A program made the position numbers and the translations under genes. Below, one piece after another: positions 14,443 through 26,961 of a stretch of 64,000 bases of DNA. The notes beneath the pieces are model-generated. The model saw nothing but the letters and a program-made list of their open reading frames with translations. It was not told the DNA's origin and did no database searches. Every line of letters starts with the position of its first letter. Position 1 is the stretch's first letter. Source of the stretch: Diadophis punctatus similis (lineage: Eukaryota > Chordata > Lepidosauria > Squamata > Dipsadidae); NCBI GenBank assembly GCA_023053685.1, contig JALIGW010000029.1:5032501-5096500 (forward strand), written 5' to 3'.

Positions 14443-15430
14443 TGTAGTGCTTGTTAAATGAGTTTACATAGTCACAATATCCCTGGCAGGTCTTTTTTTT
14501 TTTTCCTTTCCAGAAAAAGAACCATAGTTTAATCTACTTTGCATGAAGAAAATATCAGGTTTATTCTTTTCTGTCTGCTGACAAAACTTCCTCCAAGGTA
14601 CATTCATATGATTTGGGAGGGGGGGAATTGCTGCGATTATTAATCAGAAATCTTTGGCAGTCAAATCACCTAAAGCTCTGACTTATCTTCAGTTGTCAGA
14701 CTCTGAGAATTGAGATGAAAGCTGAAATATTTCTCGTGTAAACAAATTTTTAGTTTGTACAGCTCAAGATGGTAGACATAATGCTTCCTGGTCTTATTTT
14801 CCTCATAACACCTCCATGACAGAGGAAATGGTCTGAGAGAAAATGACTGGCTGAAAATCACAGTCACCTATTAATCCCAGTCTCCTATTTTCTAGTCCAG
14901 CTCCTTAACACTGCACCAAACAGGAAACTCAGTTTTGAACATAACAGTGACTTTTTTTTTGCTTCTGTGAAGAAAAGTTGCAGAAAAGCATCATTGAGGT
15001 CTGAAAACAGGAGGAAAGGTTCTCTCTTTTAATATACGCTGTGCTTGGAAACTGATACTGAAAATATAATAGCCTCATTCTTAGGGCCAGGAGTAAGCAA
15101 ATATTGGTTAATATTTTGCTTCCTGGTTTGGCAGAGTGCAGGGATCCGAGTGATTGTTCATTGGAAACAGGGAATGTATTTAAATTTTCTAGCTTAACTT
15201 CTGTAATGTAGTTTTAATTCCTATATGCTGTAAAAATTATCTCTTCCAATTCCAATTCCCGCAAGCAGGTACAGTTCCCAAGGACTCCTTGAAGGCTTAA
15301 TGTAGTTGCCATATAAAGCTCACAGGTGGTTGCGCTTGCTTGCCAGATATTGACATCAGTCTCCATAATGAGGATGCATTAACAGCCGTTCATGTTTTAT
15401 TACTAGAAGAAATTGCAGGGAGGATCATCG
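14443..15430. other. Non-coding DNA
   Basis: No supported gene or named repeat. Confidence 0.35.
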
Positions 15431-15695
15431 GCAACCTCAGAATTTGATGGCTGAAAGTGAAGAAGCCTCTAGGAATCTCTTAATGGGTAAAAGAAGAAAG
15501 TGCAAAAGCTGGTTTGCTGCTCAAAATTGGTTTTTTTTAAAAAAAGAATTGTTGACATCAATGGACAGTGCCAATTGAATGCAGATGATTTTTCTAGACT
15601 AAAATTCGTAAGAGTGATAACTATAGCCACAAAATAAACAGACATCTGGTACCTGGGAAAAATACTATGACACCTCTGGATGAAATAGAAAAGTG
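15431..15695 (+). mobile_element. Decayed LINE reverse-transcriptase fragment
   Basis: Frame-broken reading resembles the block downstream of the RT catalytic site in an endonuclease-RT LINE: a Glu-Glu-Ser...Leu-Lys...Lys-Lys stretch, then a segment resembling a degraded LGRKAM..LD. Many indels are present. Family assignment is tentative. Confidence 0.4.
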
Positions 15696-15699
15696 CAGA

Positions 15700-15775
15700 A
15701 ACATCCCATCAGCCCTGTTTGAGCAGGGGGTTGGACTAGAAGACCTCCAAGGTCCCTTCCAGCTGTGGTTCTGAC
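15700..15775 (+). mobile_element. CR1 LINE 3' end fragment
   Basis: Contains gagcagggggttggactaga followed by agacctccaaggtcccttcc, the conserved CR1 3' terminus. It matches the copy at 47240-47300. Confidence 0.8.
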
Positions 15776-16000
15776 TTGTCAAAGCCATGGTTTTTCTCAT
15801 TGTATGGGAATGAAAGATGGAGATCAGAAAGGCTGAATGAAGGAAAAAAGTATGCCTGTCCGTTGTGGTTCATGAGAAAATTGTGGAGAATACTGCAAGA
15901 ACAAGTAATTTGATAGTAGTTGAAGTAAAACAAAGCTGTTTGAAAGAAGCTGCAATAACGAAGCTAAAGCATAAATGTTTGGAGCATGTACAGTTTAGGA

Positions 16001-16235
16001 ACCCTGGTGATGCAGCAGTTAGAATGCAGTACTGCAGGAAGCTCTGCCCACAGCTGGAGCTCGATCCTGACCAATTCAAGGTTGACTCAGACTTCCATCC
16101 TTCCGAGGTCAGTAAAATGAGGACCCAGATTGTTGGGGGCACTATGCAAAACATTGCAAACCATCCAGAGAGTGCTGTAAAGCACTATGGGATGATACAT
16201 ACTGTAAGTCTATACGCTATTGCTATTGCTAATAC
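16001..16235 (+). mobile_element. tRNA-derived SINE with L2/MIR-like tail
   Basis: Head accctggtgatgcagcagtt, body caaggttgactcagacttcc and gaggacccagattgttgggg, tail gctgtaaagcactatg ending in (gctatt)n. Same family as 41511-41740 and 32412-32648. The 159-residue open frame over it is not a gene. Confidence 0.8.
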
Positions 16236-16738
16236 AAAAGCAAATGTCTTTGAAGAAAACGGATGTTTGGAAAATGTCTATGGATGTTTGGAAAAATTGA
16301 GGCTAGATACTGATGACGTAAGTATGAGCTCAAAGAAACAGTGACTGATAATCCCGGTGAAATGATGTCCTTGGTAATTCAGAGTCAAAACAGCTGAATA
16401 GTAGCAACTATCTTTCATGATATGAGGTATAAGAGGCTTCATGAAAGCTAATTCAGAAAATATTGAGACATGGGTCCACTTAAGAAAGATGTCTGAGGAA
16501 CATTTCAGATGTTGCTCTGTCCTCATCTTGGTTTACATATACTTTGTTCATTTGCCTTTGTGGAGGGAGTGCTTTGAAGGTGGTGTCTTAACTTTTTGGG
16601 TAGATTTAATCCATGGGCGTAAACTTTTGTGAACTACGGCTCTCTTTATCAGATTATGGAGGGGTATCATTTAGTCTCTTGGTTTGAAAAGATGCTATTA
16701 TCTTGATTTTAAATAGATTAGAATGTGATAGTTTAGCT

Positions 16739-16823
16739 CAGAGGTCTTCAAACTTGGCAACTTTAAGACTTCTGGAGTGTTGAAGTCCAGAAGTCTTAAA
16801 GTTGCCAAGTTTGGGGACCCCTG
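16739..16823. mobile_element. Palindromic hAT MITE, 85 bp
   Basis: Inverted repeat cttcaaacttggcaacttta / taaagttgccaagtttgggg. Flanked by gtttagct and gtttaact (7 of 8 match). Confidence 0.85.
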
Positions 16824-17098
16824 GTTTAACTTAATGGTCTGTGGTAGCAGTTGAAGTCTCATATGTTCCTCAAATGTTACAGAGTCAAAAAATATTTAAA
16901 TTTTTTTTGAGAAAACTGAATTTATGATTGACACAGAAGCATAAAAGAATGGTGAACTTTTAAATAATTAGCCCTTGAATCTTTGAAGTTGCAATAGAAA
17001 GGATGTTATAACTTATGATTGTCCTAAATTATTAATGGTGTATTTGATGTCAAACTTCTTCCTACAGGGATTGCTTGTCTTTTTGGCATAATTTAGAC

Positions 17099-17235
17099 CA
17101 GTGTTTCCCAACCTTGCCAACTTGAAGATGTCTGGACTTCAACTCCAGACTCCAGACTTCAACTCGAATGCTGGCTGGGGAATTCTGGGAGTTGAAGTCC
17201 AGACATCTTCAAGTTGCCAAGGTTGGGAAACACTG
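17099..17235. mobile_element. Palindromic hAT MITE, 137 bp
   Basis: Ends cagtgtttcccaaccttg and caaggttgggaaacactg. Perfect 8-bp duplication atttagac (17091-17098 and 17236-17243). The left arm has an internal repeat of the cagacttcaactc unit. Confidence 0.9.
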
Positions 17236-17243
17236 ATTTAGAC

Positions 17244-18133
17244 AGTCAGTTGGATACCTAGCTTAGATATTTATGACAAGTGGTAGGGCATTGTGGGGGG
17301 GAAATACCTCTTGAAAGCAGATTTGTTTGTCCTTTTTAAGTTATTAGCTTCGAGTTGCTGTTAGATCAGCCAATTTCAACTCGTTCAATGACCAAGATTC
17401 CAGTAACTTTAAGATTTCTCAAGGTGCATCTTGTTATTCTCAGCTTTGTACCACAAAAGTGAAAATGTTGCCTTCTGACTTTAGTAGTTTGGAAATTGGA
17501 TCCTGGGGATTTTTAACATTAGAAACAGCGGTATTAATTGATAGAGATAACTAATGAATATACAAAAAGAATCAAGAAATACGGTGTGGTATTTGCACAT
17601 TTATGTTGATGGATAAGTGTAAACACTATTGCTCTTAATGGCCACTAGTAGTATAATGGAAACCTCTTATACCAAACCTCTTATACCAAAACTAAGCAAA
17701 CCATAGTTTACAGTTAGTTGTTACCTAGCCACTGTAATACTGAAGTGTGTAGAATCCGGGCTAATACAAGAAGATAACTCTTACGTAAAGATCGTATTAC
17801 TTTTGGGTAATCTAAACTAAGTCTTTTTAATTAAGCAAAACTCTATGGAAGTAGCAAGTAAGAAATAACTTTTTTTCTTAAACTGAGTAATAAGAATTTC
17901 ATTACTTTGGATTATTATTTTAGGAAAGTGTAGCTAAAGGACTATGGGAATTAGTTTAAACTAAATCAGCCTATCTAGATCATGAGCTGTCAGTTTCAAA
18001 TATCAACCAGTAGTGGAATTTTTAAATAACATGGTTTGTAAGCATTAGTGTTAAATGAGGATATTAATGGAGTTAGGGTTACACAAGATATTCTCCCTTT
18101 CAGTTCTAAGGAATGGATTCCTTGGATAATGTA
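17244..18133. other. Non-coding DNA
   Basis: No supported gene. A short direct repeat of cctcttataccaaa occurs near 17665-17690. Confidence 0.35.
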
Positions 18134-18642
18134 CCAGGTAGTCCACCACTTATCAACCAAAATTGGGACTGGAATCTTGGTCATTGAACGAAGCAATTGT
18201 TAAACAAGATGCCCATGTGCCTGCTTCATTCAACTACATTCAACTACAACAATCTTAGCACTCCTGGTTGCATAAATTAAACGATCTCCTAGTTGTTAAG
18301 TGAGAGCCCTTTTGCTCTCAAAGAGTATCCTGCTGTAGGGAATTCAGCTCCCCTGTGTCCTCTCCGCTTACAACCTTCCCTTCATGCTTCCCCATTGACT
18401 CTGTGGGGAATCTGGCAGAGAAGACTGCAAGTGGTGATCATGTGATCAAGGGGCACTTGACAACCAGTCATCAATGCAAGTCAATTGCAAACTCTCTGAA
18501 ATGTGGTCATGTGACAATGTGGGTGGACACACACACACACACACACAATGTTATGCTTTGCAATGGCCAGAAGTGCTTTATTGGGCATAAAGCATCTTTT
18601 CGGAATTGCTGTTAAACAACCAGTCATAATTCAAGGACTACT
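18134..18642. mobile_element. Diverged TA-type MITE (CAGGTAGTCC ends)
   Basis: Starts caggtagtccaccacttatc and ends with caaggactacta. It is a decayed relative of the elements at 54248-54578 and 62581-62973, and contains an (AC)n run at 18527-18547. Confidence 0.65.
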
Positions 18643-19439
18643 ATAGTCCTACTCTTTCACTTTGCAAATATAGGTAATGAGACTGTATTGTCCTGGGGCT
18701 GTTGTAGAAGTCATGCAAATATACCTCTCTTTTTTTTAAAAGACTAATTTTAAGATTTAGTGAAATGATATATGAGATCCTCTGTGGTCTTAGGACATAT
18801 GCAGTATAACAATACTTGGCAGTAAAATTTAAAAATAATAAACATTGCCAGGAATTGGACAAAGTGAGGCATAAACCTAATAGGTTCCTCCTTCAGTATT
18901 CCTTGGAACAATATCAATCAAATGCTATATAACCCTAAATAAGCACCCACAGTTAATCAAATAGGGCTGAAAATCTTTTTGAAGTGATACTCTCAATATT
19001 GTCTCCTCTCCCTCCCATTTTTCTTTTTTTCTTTCTTTATTTTTTAAATGTGTTGACATATGAGGGAGACGACCAAAACTTTGTAATAGCAAGTAATAGC
19101 TGAATTCAATAGATCAGTTTTCTGAATTCTGTGTTTCAGGTCCCAAACTTCTAAAAAATTGTAATGCTCATTATTCTCTTGGCATGCAACTCATATACCG
19201 TAACACAGGGCATAAGAAAGGCTGAAATTTCATCTTATCTACCCTTGTTGAGAAAACAACTGCTCAGGTTCTTACATTTTCTAGCTGTTTTATCAGTTGA
19301 GAGTTTTGTTTGCACAGTGTATCTACTGTTTAGTTTTAGAACAAAAATACATAACCTGTGTCCCTCCGAAGCCTTGAGTAGAATTCCTAGAATTTCTTCT
19401 GACTGAGTTATTAAATACATTAAATCATACAGACTATTG

Positions 19440-19530
19440 CAGGTGTCCCCAAACATGGCAACTTTAAGACTTGTGGACTTCAACTCCCAGAATTCTCCAG
19501 CCAGCCAGTTGCCAAGTTTGAAGACCTCTG
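19440..19530. mobile_element. Palindromic hAT MITE, 91 bp
   Basis: Ends caggtgtccccaaacatggc and gccaagtttgaagacctctg. Perfect duplication gactattg (19432-19439 and 19531-19538). The right arm is partly deleted. Confidence 0.88.
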
Positions 19531-19839
19531 GACTATTGCAATGCACTCTACATGGAGCTACCTTTCAAGATAATCTGGAAGCTACATTGGGGCTAAAATG
19601 AAGTAGTTTGGGCAGTAATTGGCATGTCACAGTATGGCCATATGACAACACTGCTCTATGAGTTGTACCAGTCAAGGGGCTATTTATCACCTGTAAGGTT
19701 TTTTTTTTTTTGTCGTAAGGGTTGGTTATTTGAGGAACTGTGTCTTGATAGTTTCTGCCCATTACGTAAAGTTGGGTAGAATGTATGTGCTCCAGATTAT
19801 CTCAATTAAATAGTGCCTTCTATTGGAATCTAAAAAATG

Positions 19840-20175
19840 TGTCTTCTCTGACATGGTGCCTGCCCTCTGGAATAGCATCTCCCCAAGATCTTCATAGTTC
19901 CCATCTTGATGATGTTCAGGAAGTCTTTGAAAACCTGGCTAATCTCCCAGGCCTTGGAATAGAGTGGTGGCCTTTATGATTTTTCTTCTGGACGTACATG
20001 TATCTGTATCTTTATTGTTTCTTGCTTTTAAAGTACAGGCCATCCATACTTGTTGGGAGACAGGTGATCTCCAAATTGGTTCTGTTTACTGCTCGAAGCT
20101 AGCCCTGGGCATACTACTTGGAGACCAAGTGCAGCATTATGGCCTGAGCATTCTTGTGCACCACCCTTCACCCCC
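19840..20175 (+). repeat. Old LINE-like interspersed repeat remnant
   Basis: The segment gtgcctgccctctggaatagc followed by a decayed caggaagtctttgaaaacct resembles the 3' part of an old amniote LINE-like repeat. A related remnant seems present at 36230-36690. Family not resolved. Confidence 0.3.
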
Positions 20176-21758
20176 TACTTGTAGCTTTTTCTCATGCTGA
20201 AAGGGGAGACTGCCTGTTGCTTGGAACAATGAATACCGGGTACTCCAGTCCTACATGAACACATTTCATAGCTTTTGTCTTATAATCTGTAGTAAGTCTT
20301 TGGCTTGTAAACGGATACGTGCCTGGGCTGGTGGAGGAATTACAATTCTTTGATTGCGACACCACATTGTTTGCTTGTGATGTCATCTGTGTGCCTTGCA
20401 AATTTTAATCCTGATGGTGGACCTGAAGCTGATGATGAAGCCCAGGAAGACATACTGTATAACTTTGAAAGGGCATGTATTTTGGGGTTTGAAGACAGCT
20501 TTACTTGGACTAGTCCAGTCTAAGTGCGCACTAATTGAAGTTCTGCATTGGCTTTTGACGGGGGGGGGGGGAGATTACAAGCAGGGTGAAGATCATCGTA
20601 TGGCAAAGTGCAAGATTGCCTAAGCAAACTAACAATGTCTTTGAGGTCAAAGTCCTTCTGGTGCCAATATGTCTGAACTGAAATGAAAGAAGTCAAATGA
20701 AGTTCTTTTTACATGTGACTAAAAATATGATTCTGATGTGTGTTAACTGTTACAATCCAGAATTGCAACACACATTCCAATCTTTCAAAATTACTTCATC
20801 AAACTTGCTTGCAAAGTGTAACATCTCCATATGCCACAGATGGAAGCAAAATTACATAAAAAAATAAGGGTGGATTACATTCTTGGAGATTCTGTGTTCG
20901 AGCAAGCACTTTGGGTCGTTGCTACCACTAAATAATTGATGGTGTTGTGTGTGCTGTTGTATGCTTCCTCCTTAATTCAGTTAAAAGTGCCTCTCACACT
21001 TTTATTTCCTGACACAGAGACATAAATTTAACACTCTGTTACAATCCCAGGCAAGCCTGCAAAAGCTCCAATAAATGGAGACATGAGCTTCAATAGACTT
21101 CAATGCTGTAGATTGTTTTTCTCCCGATGCTCTCTCTTTAATTTTAATATTGGTTTTCTGTATCAATACACTCAACTGTGATGGTTAACTGAAAGCCCCC
21201 TGAGGAATTAAGTCTATTCCAGGAAAAAAAGTCACAAGGTTCTGCTACATTCAAATAATCTTTTGAATGTGTTCCTCAAAGAAACCACTTCTCCCTCCCA
21301 AACTGTTATGCCTGTGGTCATATGTGTTAAGTCAGTTTAGGGGCTGATATGTCACCAGCACCGTGGGAAAACGGATTGAGAGAGTTTCTGTCTTGGAGGC
21401 TAGGCTAGCTCAAACATGTTGTTCCTGCTTTGATTTTGGGGGAGGGGGAATCTGAATTAAAAAGGAAAAAACACACCCAGCATGCTTGGACAAGGGGATA
21501 TAAGTGCTAGAGGGAAACAGTTTCTGGCCAGTACTACTTCCATCAACTCCAGAATAATCAAAATATGTTTAGCTCACTGAGTTGGTAACATCAAGCGCAT
21601 ACAATAATTCTGTATTTCCCCTATATTTATCCTAGTAATATTTTGGAGGAAAGGTTGCAAACAAATAATGGTACAATATTGTTTTATTAAAATTGTTTTT
21701 TTAAAAACTGGAATACTGTACAAGACAGGGATATGGTCTTGCCTGTCTTGGGAGATCA
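20176..21758. other. Non-coding DNA
   Basis: No supported gene; open frames are short and unsupported. Confidence 0.35.
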
Positions 21759-21766
21759 TCTTAGAG

Positions 21767-22015
21767 CAGTGGTTCTCAACCTTCCTAATGCCGCGACCCG
21801 TGCCCCGCCCCCGCCGCGACCCACCCCACTGCCGCGACCCCTGCCCTGCCGCCGCCATTTGGGTTCTTTTACCCTCTGTGCATGCGCAAAGCGTTCTGTG
21901 CATACGCAGAGGATAAAAGAACCCAAATGGCGTCATCCAGGCGAAGTCTCCAGACCCCTGTGAAAGGGTCGTTCAACCCCCAAAGGTGTCGCAACCCACA
22001 GGTTGAGAACCACTG
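21767..22015. mobile_element. SPIN/URR1-like hAT nonautonomous element, 249 bp
   Basis: Ends cagtggttctcaacctt and aggttgagaaccactg. Perfect 8-bp duplication tcttagag (21759-21766 and 22016-22023). Shares the tgccgcgacc and cctgtgaaagggtcgttca blocks with 7323-7781 but has a different, shorter interior containing an inverted tgggttcttttaccctctgt segment. Confidence 0.88.
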
Positions 22016-22094
22016 TCTTAGAGGGTTAGGGTTTTAGAATTGCTGTTGGAGGGTAACCTGTAGCTTCTTCAGCTTCCTCGGGGTTGATAGATCA

Positions 22095-22235
22095 AAAAGG
22101 AGGTATTTATTGTTTTAATGGTTTTTTTTTAATTGTTTAGTTTTATAATTATAGAATTGTAAGCCGGCCAGAGTCACTTGGTTGAGTTGGGCAGCTATAG
22201 AAATTGAATAAAGAAATCAGTCAATCAATAAACCT
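22095..22235 (+). repeat. LINE/SINE 3' tail remnant
   Basis: A T-rich stretch then attgtaagccggccagagtc and attgaataaagaaatcagtc, resembling the common 3' end of a squamate LINE/SINE family. Class not resolved. Confidence 0.4.
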
Positions 22236-25044
22236 TGAAACGCTGTCTATCCATAAGATCCCACATTCTCATCTCCCTTGGAGATGGTGATATTATTTTT
22301 TTCTACCGCCGGAAAGAAAAGGGATTTCTTTAAAAAGCACTAAAGGTTTAAGAATTTAAAAAAAGAATTAAAAAGGAGAAGTGATACACTCTCTTTAAAA
22401 ATGGGCATAATAATAAGTGATTCCTTTTTCTCTATAGGAGGGAGCCTGTTTGACTCTAAACTGATGGTTGGTATGCTCAGGACTATTGAGGACAAGCTCA
22501 TTAGTTTTATAGTCTATATTTAGCTCATAGGCCACTCAAATGTGAGGTTTACTTTGTTCACTGTAACATTAGTTTTGTTGTGGTTGCATCGGGTATTTAC
22601 CTTATGAAAAAGTAGAAGGCCTACAATCTTAGGAGGAAATTGCATATAAATCACTGAACAAATCGTGCATTTTGAAGATCCCTGCCCTATCAGATTGCTT
22701 GCTCCGTAACTCTAACCTATTCATGTGTGAAAATGGCAGAATTTGGAACGGAGGTGGAGTTAAGGTCTTTTTTTTCTTGCCAATCTCAAGAGTGTAGTCT
22801 GTGTGTGCAGATTTTCTGTTTAGTGGAGTTTTTCCCTCACCTCAGTTGTCATAATGGGAAAGGATTAAATGCGCCTCAAATTCCATGATCCAGTGTGCAA
22901 TGTTTCTACTACCCTACTATTGCTTAACGAATCCATTATTTCTTTAAAAAATTAATTTGTTGAAAGTTGTTTTAAATCCTTTTGGGAAAACAGTTGGATT
23001 TGGGTTTTTTTTAATGTATAAATTAAAATTTTGATCTGATTTGATCTTAACTCCTTCCTTCCTTGACCCCTTTGCTTCCTTCCCTATTTTAAATTTACAC
23101 TTCTATTTTTTTATCCCCTTCCTGCTGTCTCTCTGCAGCCTTTTTTCTCCTGCTTCCTTGCTGTTGGTGGCTGGGCTCCTTCTCCCATGATTTTCTGCAC
23201 TTAGACCAAGCTGTGCCTTAACCAATCAATTCAGACCGGCCTTCCTCCACAGGTGTGTATGGTATGGAAAATCAGTCTTAAATGTTATTTTGTGTCAGGA
23301 TGAATATTGGGGTTTCTTCCAGATTGGCTTTCTTTAAGACTGGGGAGCTCTTGTGGTAAGGAGAACAATGGTTCCAGGATGGAAGAAATATATAGCCTGT
23401 CTTCCTTCCATATTTACAAATCTGTCAGCTTTTTGGTATATGAGGTCCATTAAAAATGTCTTTATTAATTCATAAGTAGGCTGTGGCTGAAGATATTTCT
23501 GATGGACATATGCTAATGTTTTGTCTTGAAGCGCTTTGGCAACAACAATTTGGGTAGATGATATGCAAAATAGCTTGTTCTCCTTGCTTGTCTTGTTAGC
23601 CCTGTTATGAAGACTGACAATCATCATTATTGTTAATATTAATAATAAATATTAAGGTTTATAGCTTAACACTTGCGGTTTTGAATTAATAAAAAAGAGG
23701 GTCTTAAAGAGAATCGGCTTGAGAAAAAAAATTCTTATAAAATAAGTCTGAGCATTTCCCAATCCTTAACCCTAAATTATTCTAATGTATTACATTTTTT
23801 ATAGAAAGACTAAGTTTCCAGTTGGGGAATAAAATGCATAAAAAACAAGCACATGTAATTCCATACAGAAGTGTACATATAGCCTGTGAACGATTTTGGA
23901 AGATTAAATTGGAGAAGCTCTAGGATTGTTTATATATTGTGACCACTGCATAAATAGTGGTAAAAAGCATTTAAACAATTTTATATGGCAAACATTTTTT
24001 GGTAACTTGTAACAAAACTTGCAGCTTTTCACCACATATCTCTATATACTGTATGTATGTTTGAAAGAAAACACTGCAGTTTTTTAAAAACGCTACCTGT
24101 TGCCTCTCCCCTTCTGGCCCAGGCTTATCATGTTGCTCAATATAACTGCCATAGCCTGTTATAATTAGTTGGTAGGACAGCTAACTGATTCCCAAGGACT
24201 GTGTTTTTAAAATGGTAGAAGTTACTCTCCTCTTGACAGAAATGCATAAACCTAAAGTGACATGCAATTTCCTGTTCAAGGGACAGTAACCTGGACCCAG
24301 GCAGGCCGGCAGTTATGAAAATGCTGCTACAGTAAAATATGTCTGCGTGGTTGAGACTGACTGCAATTCCCAAAAACAGTTTTTAAAGTTGAGATGACTT
24401 CCTCTGATGAGCGGTTTAGTATAAATAATGTCATGAGGTAAAATGATCAAGAATTACTAAAGATTGTGCTGACTGGTGTTCACAGAAGGAAATCTTGGCT
24501 AAAGCGTCTTTTTGAAATGGCCTCCCTATGCATTAAACTGTCCTAAAAATTAATCTAGGAAGGCAGCAAGTAACAGCCATTTAACTAGAGCAAATTCTTA
24601 GTTAATGTACGAAAGTAAGTATGCTCTGCTCTGCTGCAGAGATAGAAAGTTCCATAGTCTTTCTAAAATGACACTTGATATTTGACATTCTGATAGAAAG
24701 AAGTCCTAAAAATGTAAACTAAGGCATCAAATTAATAAAAAAAATTACATTACGATGTCATTAGCATGCCTATACCCTATCCAGTATCTGATTTGCAATG
24801 AAGAAAACTCTGGAGGGATGGATTTTTGACCATCCAAAATGCCCATTGTGTTATTAAAGGAGTACCCCTGTAAATAGAGTTTCCCTTCACACACAGATTT
24901 GTAGTCTTGAGCCAGTTAAAAGTGTTGCAGTTACTGTCTTGAGAGGTTATTAGTGTACACTTTTTCTCACTCTACTGATTTGGGGGAGGATGACTTAGGT
25001 GGAACCTGGTCTCTCTTTCAAGTATTTTTAATCTCTCTTCCCAG
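22236..25044. other. Non-coding DNA upstream of the first coding exon
   Basis: No supported gene. A short CT-rich part near 23041-23160 is low complexity. Probably the intron before the ATG-bearing exon. Confidence 0.4.
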
Positions 25045-25412
25045 ATCTAAGATCGGTCTTTCTCTCTTTCTCCTTGCTTGTCTCCCAAACGTGTTCTTTG
25101 AAGTGAGGGGATCCTTCTCCCCTCGTACCCCTTTTCGGTGTGTCGTCAATTCTCACATCCCCCGTGGCATCTCCCTGCCTTGCACCCACTCCCCCCCTGT
25201 GTGGGGCCTTCAAAACCATGGATGACTCGGAAGTGGAGTCGACTGCCAGTATACTTGCCTCCGTCAAAGAACAGGAGGCACAGTTTGAGAAGCTGACACG
25301 GGCGCTGGAGGAAGAACGGCGCCATGTCTCTGCACAGCTGGAGCGCGTCCGTGTCTCCCCACAAGATGCCAGCCAAACAATGGCCAACGGCACCCTCACC
25401 CGCCGGCACCAG
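25045..25412 (+). CDS. CTNND1: Coding exon 1 (residues 1-65) with presumed 5' UTR part
   Basis: Coding starts at the ATG at 25218-25220. Its context aaaaccATGG has A at -3 and G at +4, a strong Kozak site. The exon ends at 25412 before GTAACA (phase 0). It encodes the N-terminal coiled coil (about residues 10-46, with the run [20 protein letters not shown]) and ends [11 protein letters not shown]. Met55 corresponds to the internal start used for the shorter p120 isoform 2. The 5' border at 25045 is inferred from a pyrimidine-rich acceptor (ctctcttcccag) and is uncertain. The coding part is not in doubt. Confidence 0.9.
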
Positions 25413-26916
25413 GTAACATCTAGTGATGTGCTCAAGCGGGATACTTGTCCTCTTCTGATTATGTGGTTCCTGCTGGAGGGCTACTTTGGTAGTTTGGCTT
25501 CTGTTGGAAATACTTTGTGGAGCAGCTTGGTCCAAGAGCTTCAGGTTTCTGCTGTCTGCATAGCTAAGTGTTTTGATGAGTGTATTTGTCAGTATTCAGT
25601 ATGAGTAGGGACATAGAGCTGTGTTGGTTAAAGGCTATCCAGTGTGGAAATTAGTTAATAGTGGTCTCATCCAATTTCACAGTGTCTGGCCAATGTTTAA
25701 ATTCATTGTACTTATTACATACATACTTGTAGAGTCAACTGAGAACGCAGGTTCACTATTTGTTTCGTGGATGCACAGTACAACAGTGGAGATGTTTAGT
25801 AGTAAGCCACTAGATTACAAGAGTCCTTTGCTTTTTTGGAAACAACCTGTATATCATGCATATATATTTATACCCTCAAGTTTCCTAATTGCTCTTCCCA
25901 TGTCTAATGCAAGCTCCTGTGTATTCTCAAACAGTAGCTTGATGGTTTTTATGAAAAGAGAGCCCTTAAACAGATGAAATAGACAAAAAGAGTAACGAGC
26001 AGATTTACTGACTAAGGAATGCCAGACAGTAAACAAAGCAATCTTTGCTCTGAATGACAATATTTGTACAAGATGATGATAATAAAATGGCCTCCAGTGT
26101 GACTATCAGATCCTGAAACTATTGACATAAGAAGCATGAAATGGGACCAAGGAAATGTGTCTGCCAACAGCCATAAGTGAGGCATCAAATGAATTTGACT
26201 AAGCTTTTGCACCAGGCTCATCTTGCTTTTCCCCTTGGGTTTTGGCGTCTACTGGCTATTCACACCCTTTTATCTTAAAAGTGTACAGATGAGCAAATAG
26301 CCAATATCAGATGATGTTAAACTTGTGTTTAGCATAAATACTGCATACCACTTAAACTTTCATACTCAGAAGGGCAGAGTTCCCATCCAAATAGTGGGTA
26401 GAAATTATTTTGGATGCATGCAGGAAGACATAATTATAAAGATGATAAGCAGAAACTCTCTACTGTAAAAAATTTTTTTTAATGCATTTTTCCTTTTCAT
26501 TCTGGGCAGTAAAGGGCGGTGTCTGTAAGTAGAACTAGATGACGGAGACCAGGTTGACTTTCTCAAGCGGTTTTATCAATGGCTTTTCTGAACTATTTCT
26601 AAAGGTGCTTCCATTTGCTGTTTTAAGCTTTTGGGGCCTATAGGAACTGGGACAGCATGGACTCAGTATTTATAAACTTTGGAATGTACAGTGTTCAACT
26701 TCAGTAGGTTATAGATGTTAATAAATGGATACGATAATACACACCTGATTCTTTATTTCTATGAAGAAATTTAAACCTAAGATACTACCTACACTGTATT
26801 GCTAATATTATCTTGTCACTTTCAAATCGCAGCAGCCTCATTTCTAAATATTTGGCATTGTAGCCTTATGTGGGATTCAGTGTAATAGACTGAAGTGCTC
26901 AGTTGTCATACATGCC

Positions 26917-26961
<45 letters not shown>

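Noticed and set aside
15865..16344. 159-residue open frame on the + strand
   Set aside because: Its second half is a tRNA-derived SINE (16001-16235) and the first half shows no domain; no splice support.
13750..19538. Series of short repeats resembling a spaced array
   Set aside because: Irregular spacing and individual 8-bp duplications show separate MITE insertions. No CRISPR or satellite organisation.
25028..25535. Antisense open frames of 129-135 residues over coding exon 1
   Set aside because: Shadows of the real + strand exon; no independent motif.
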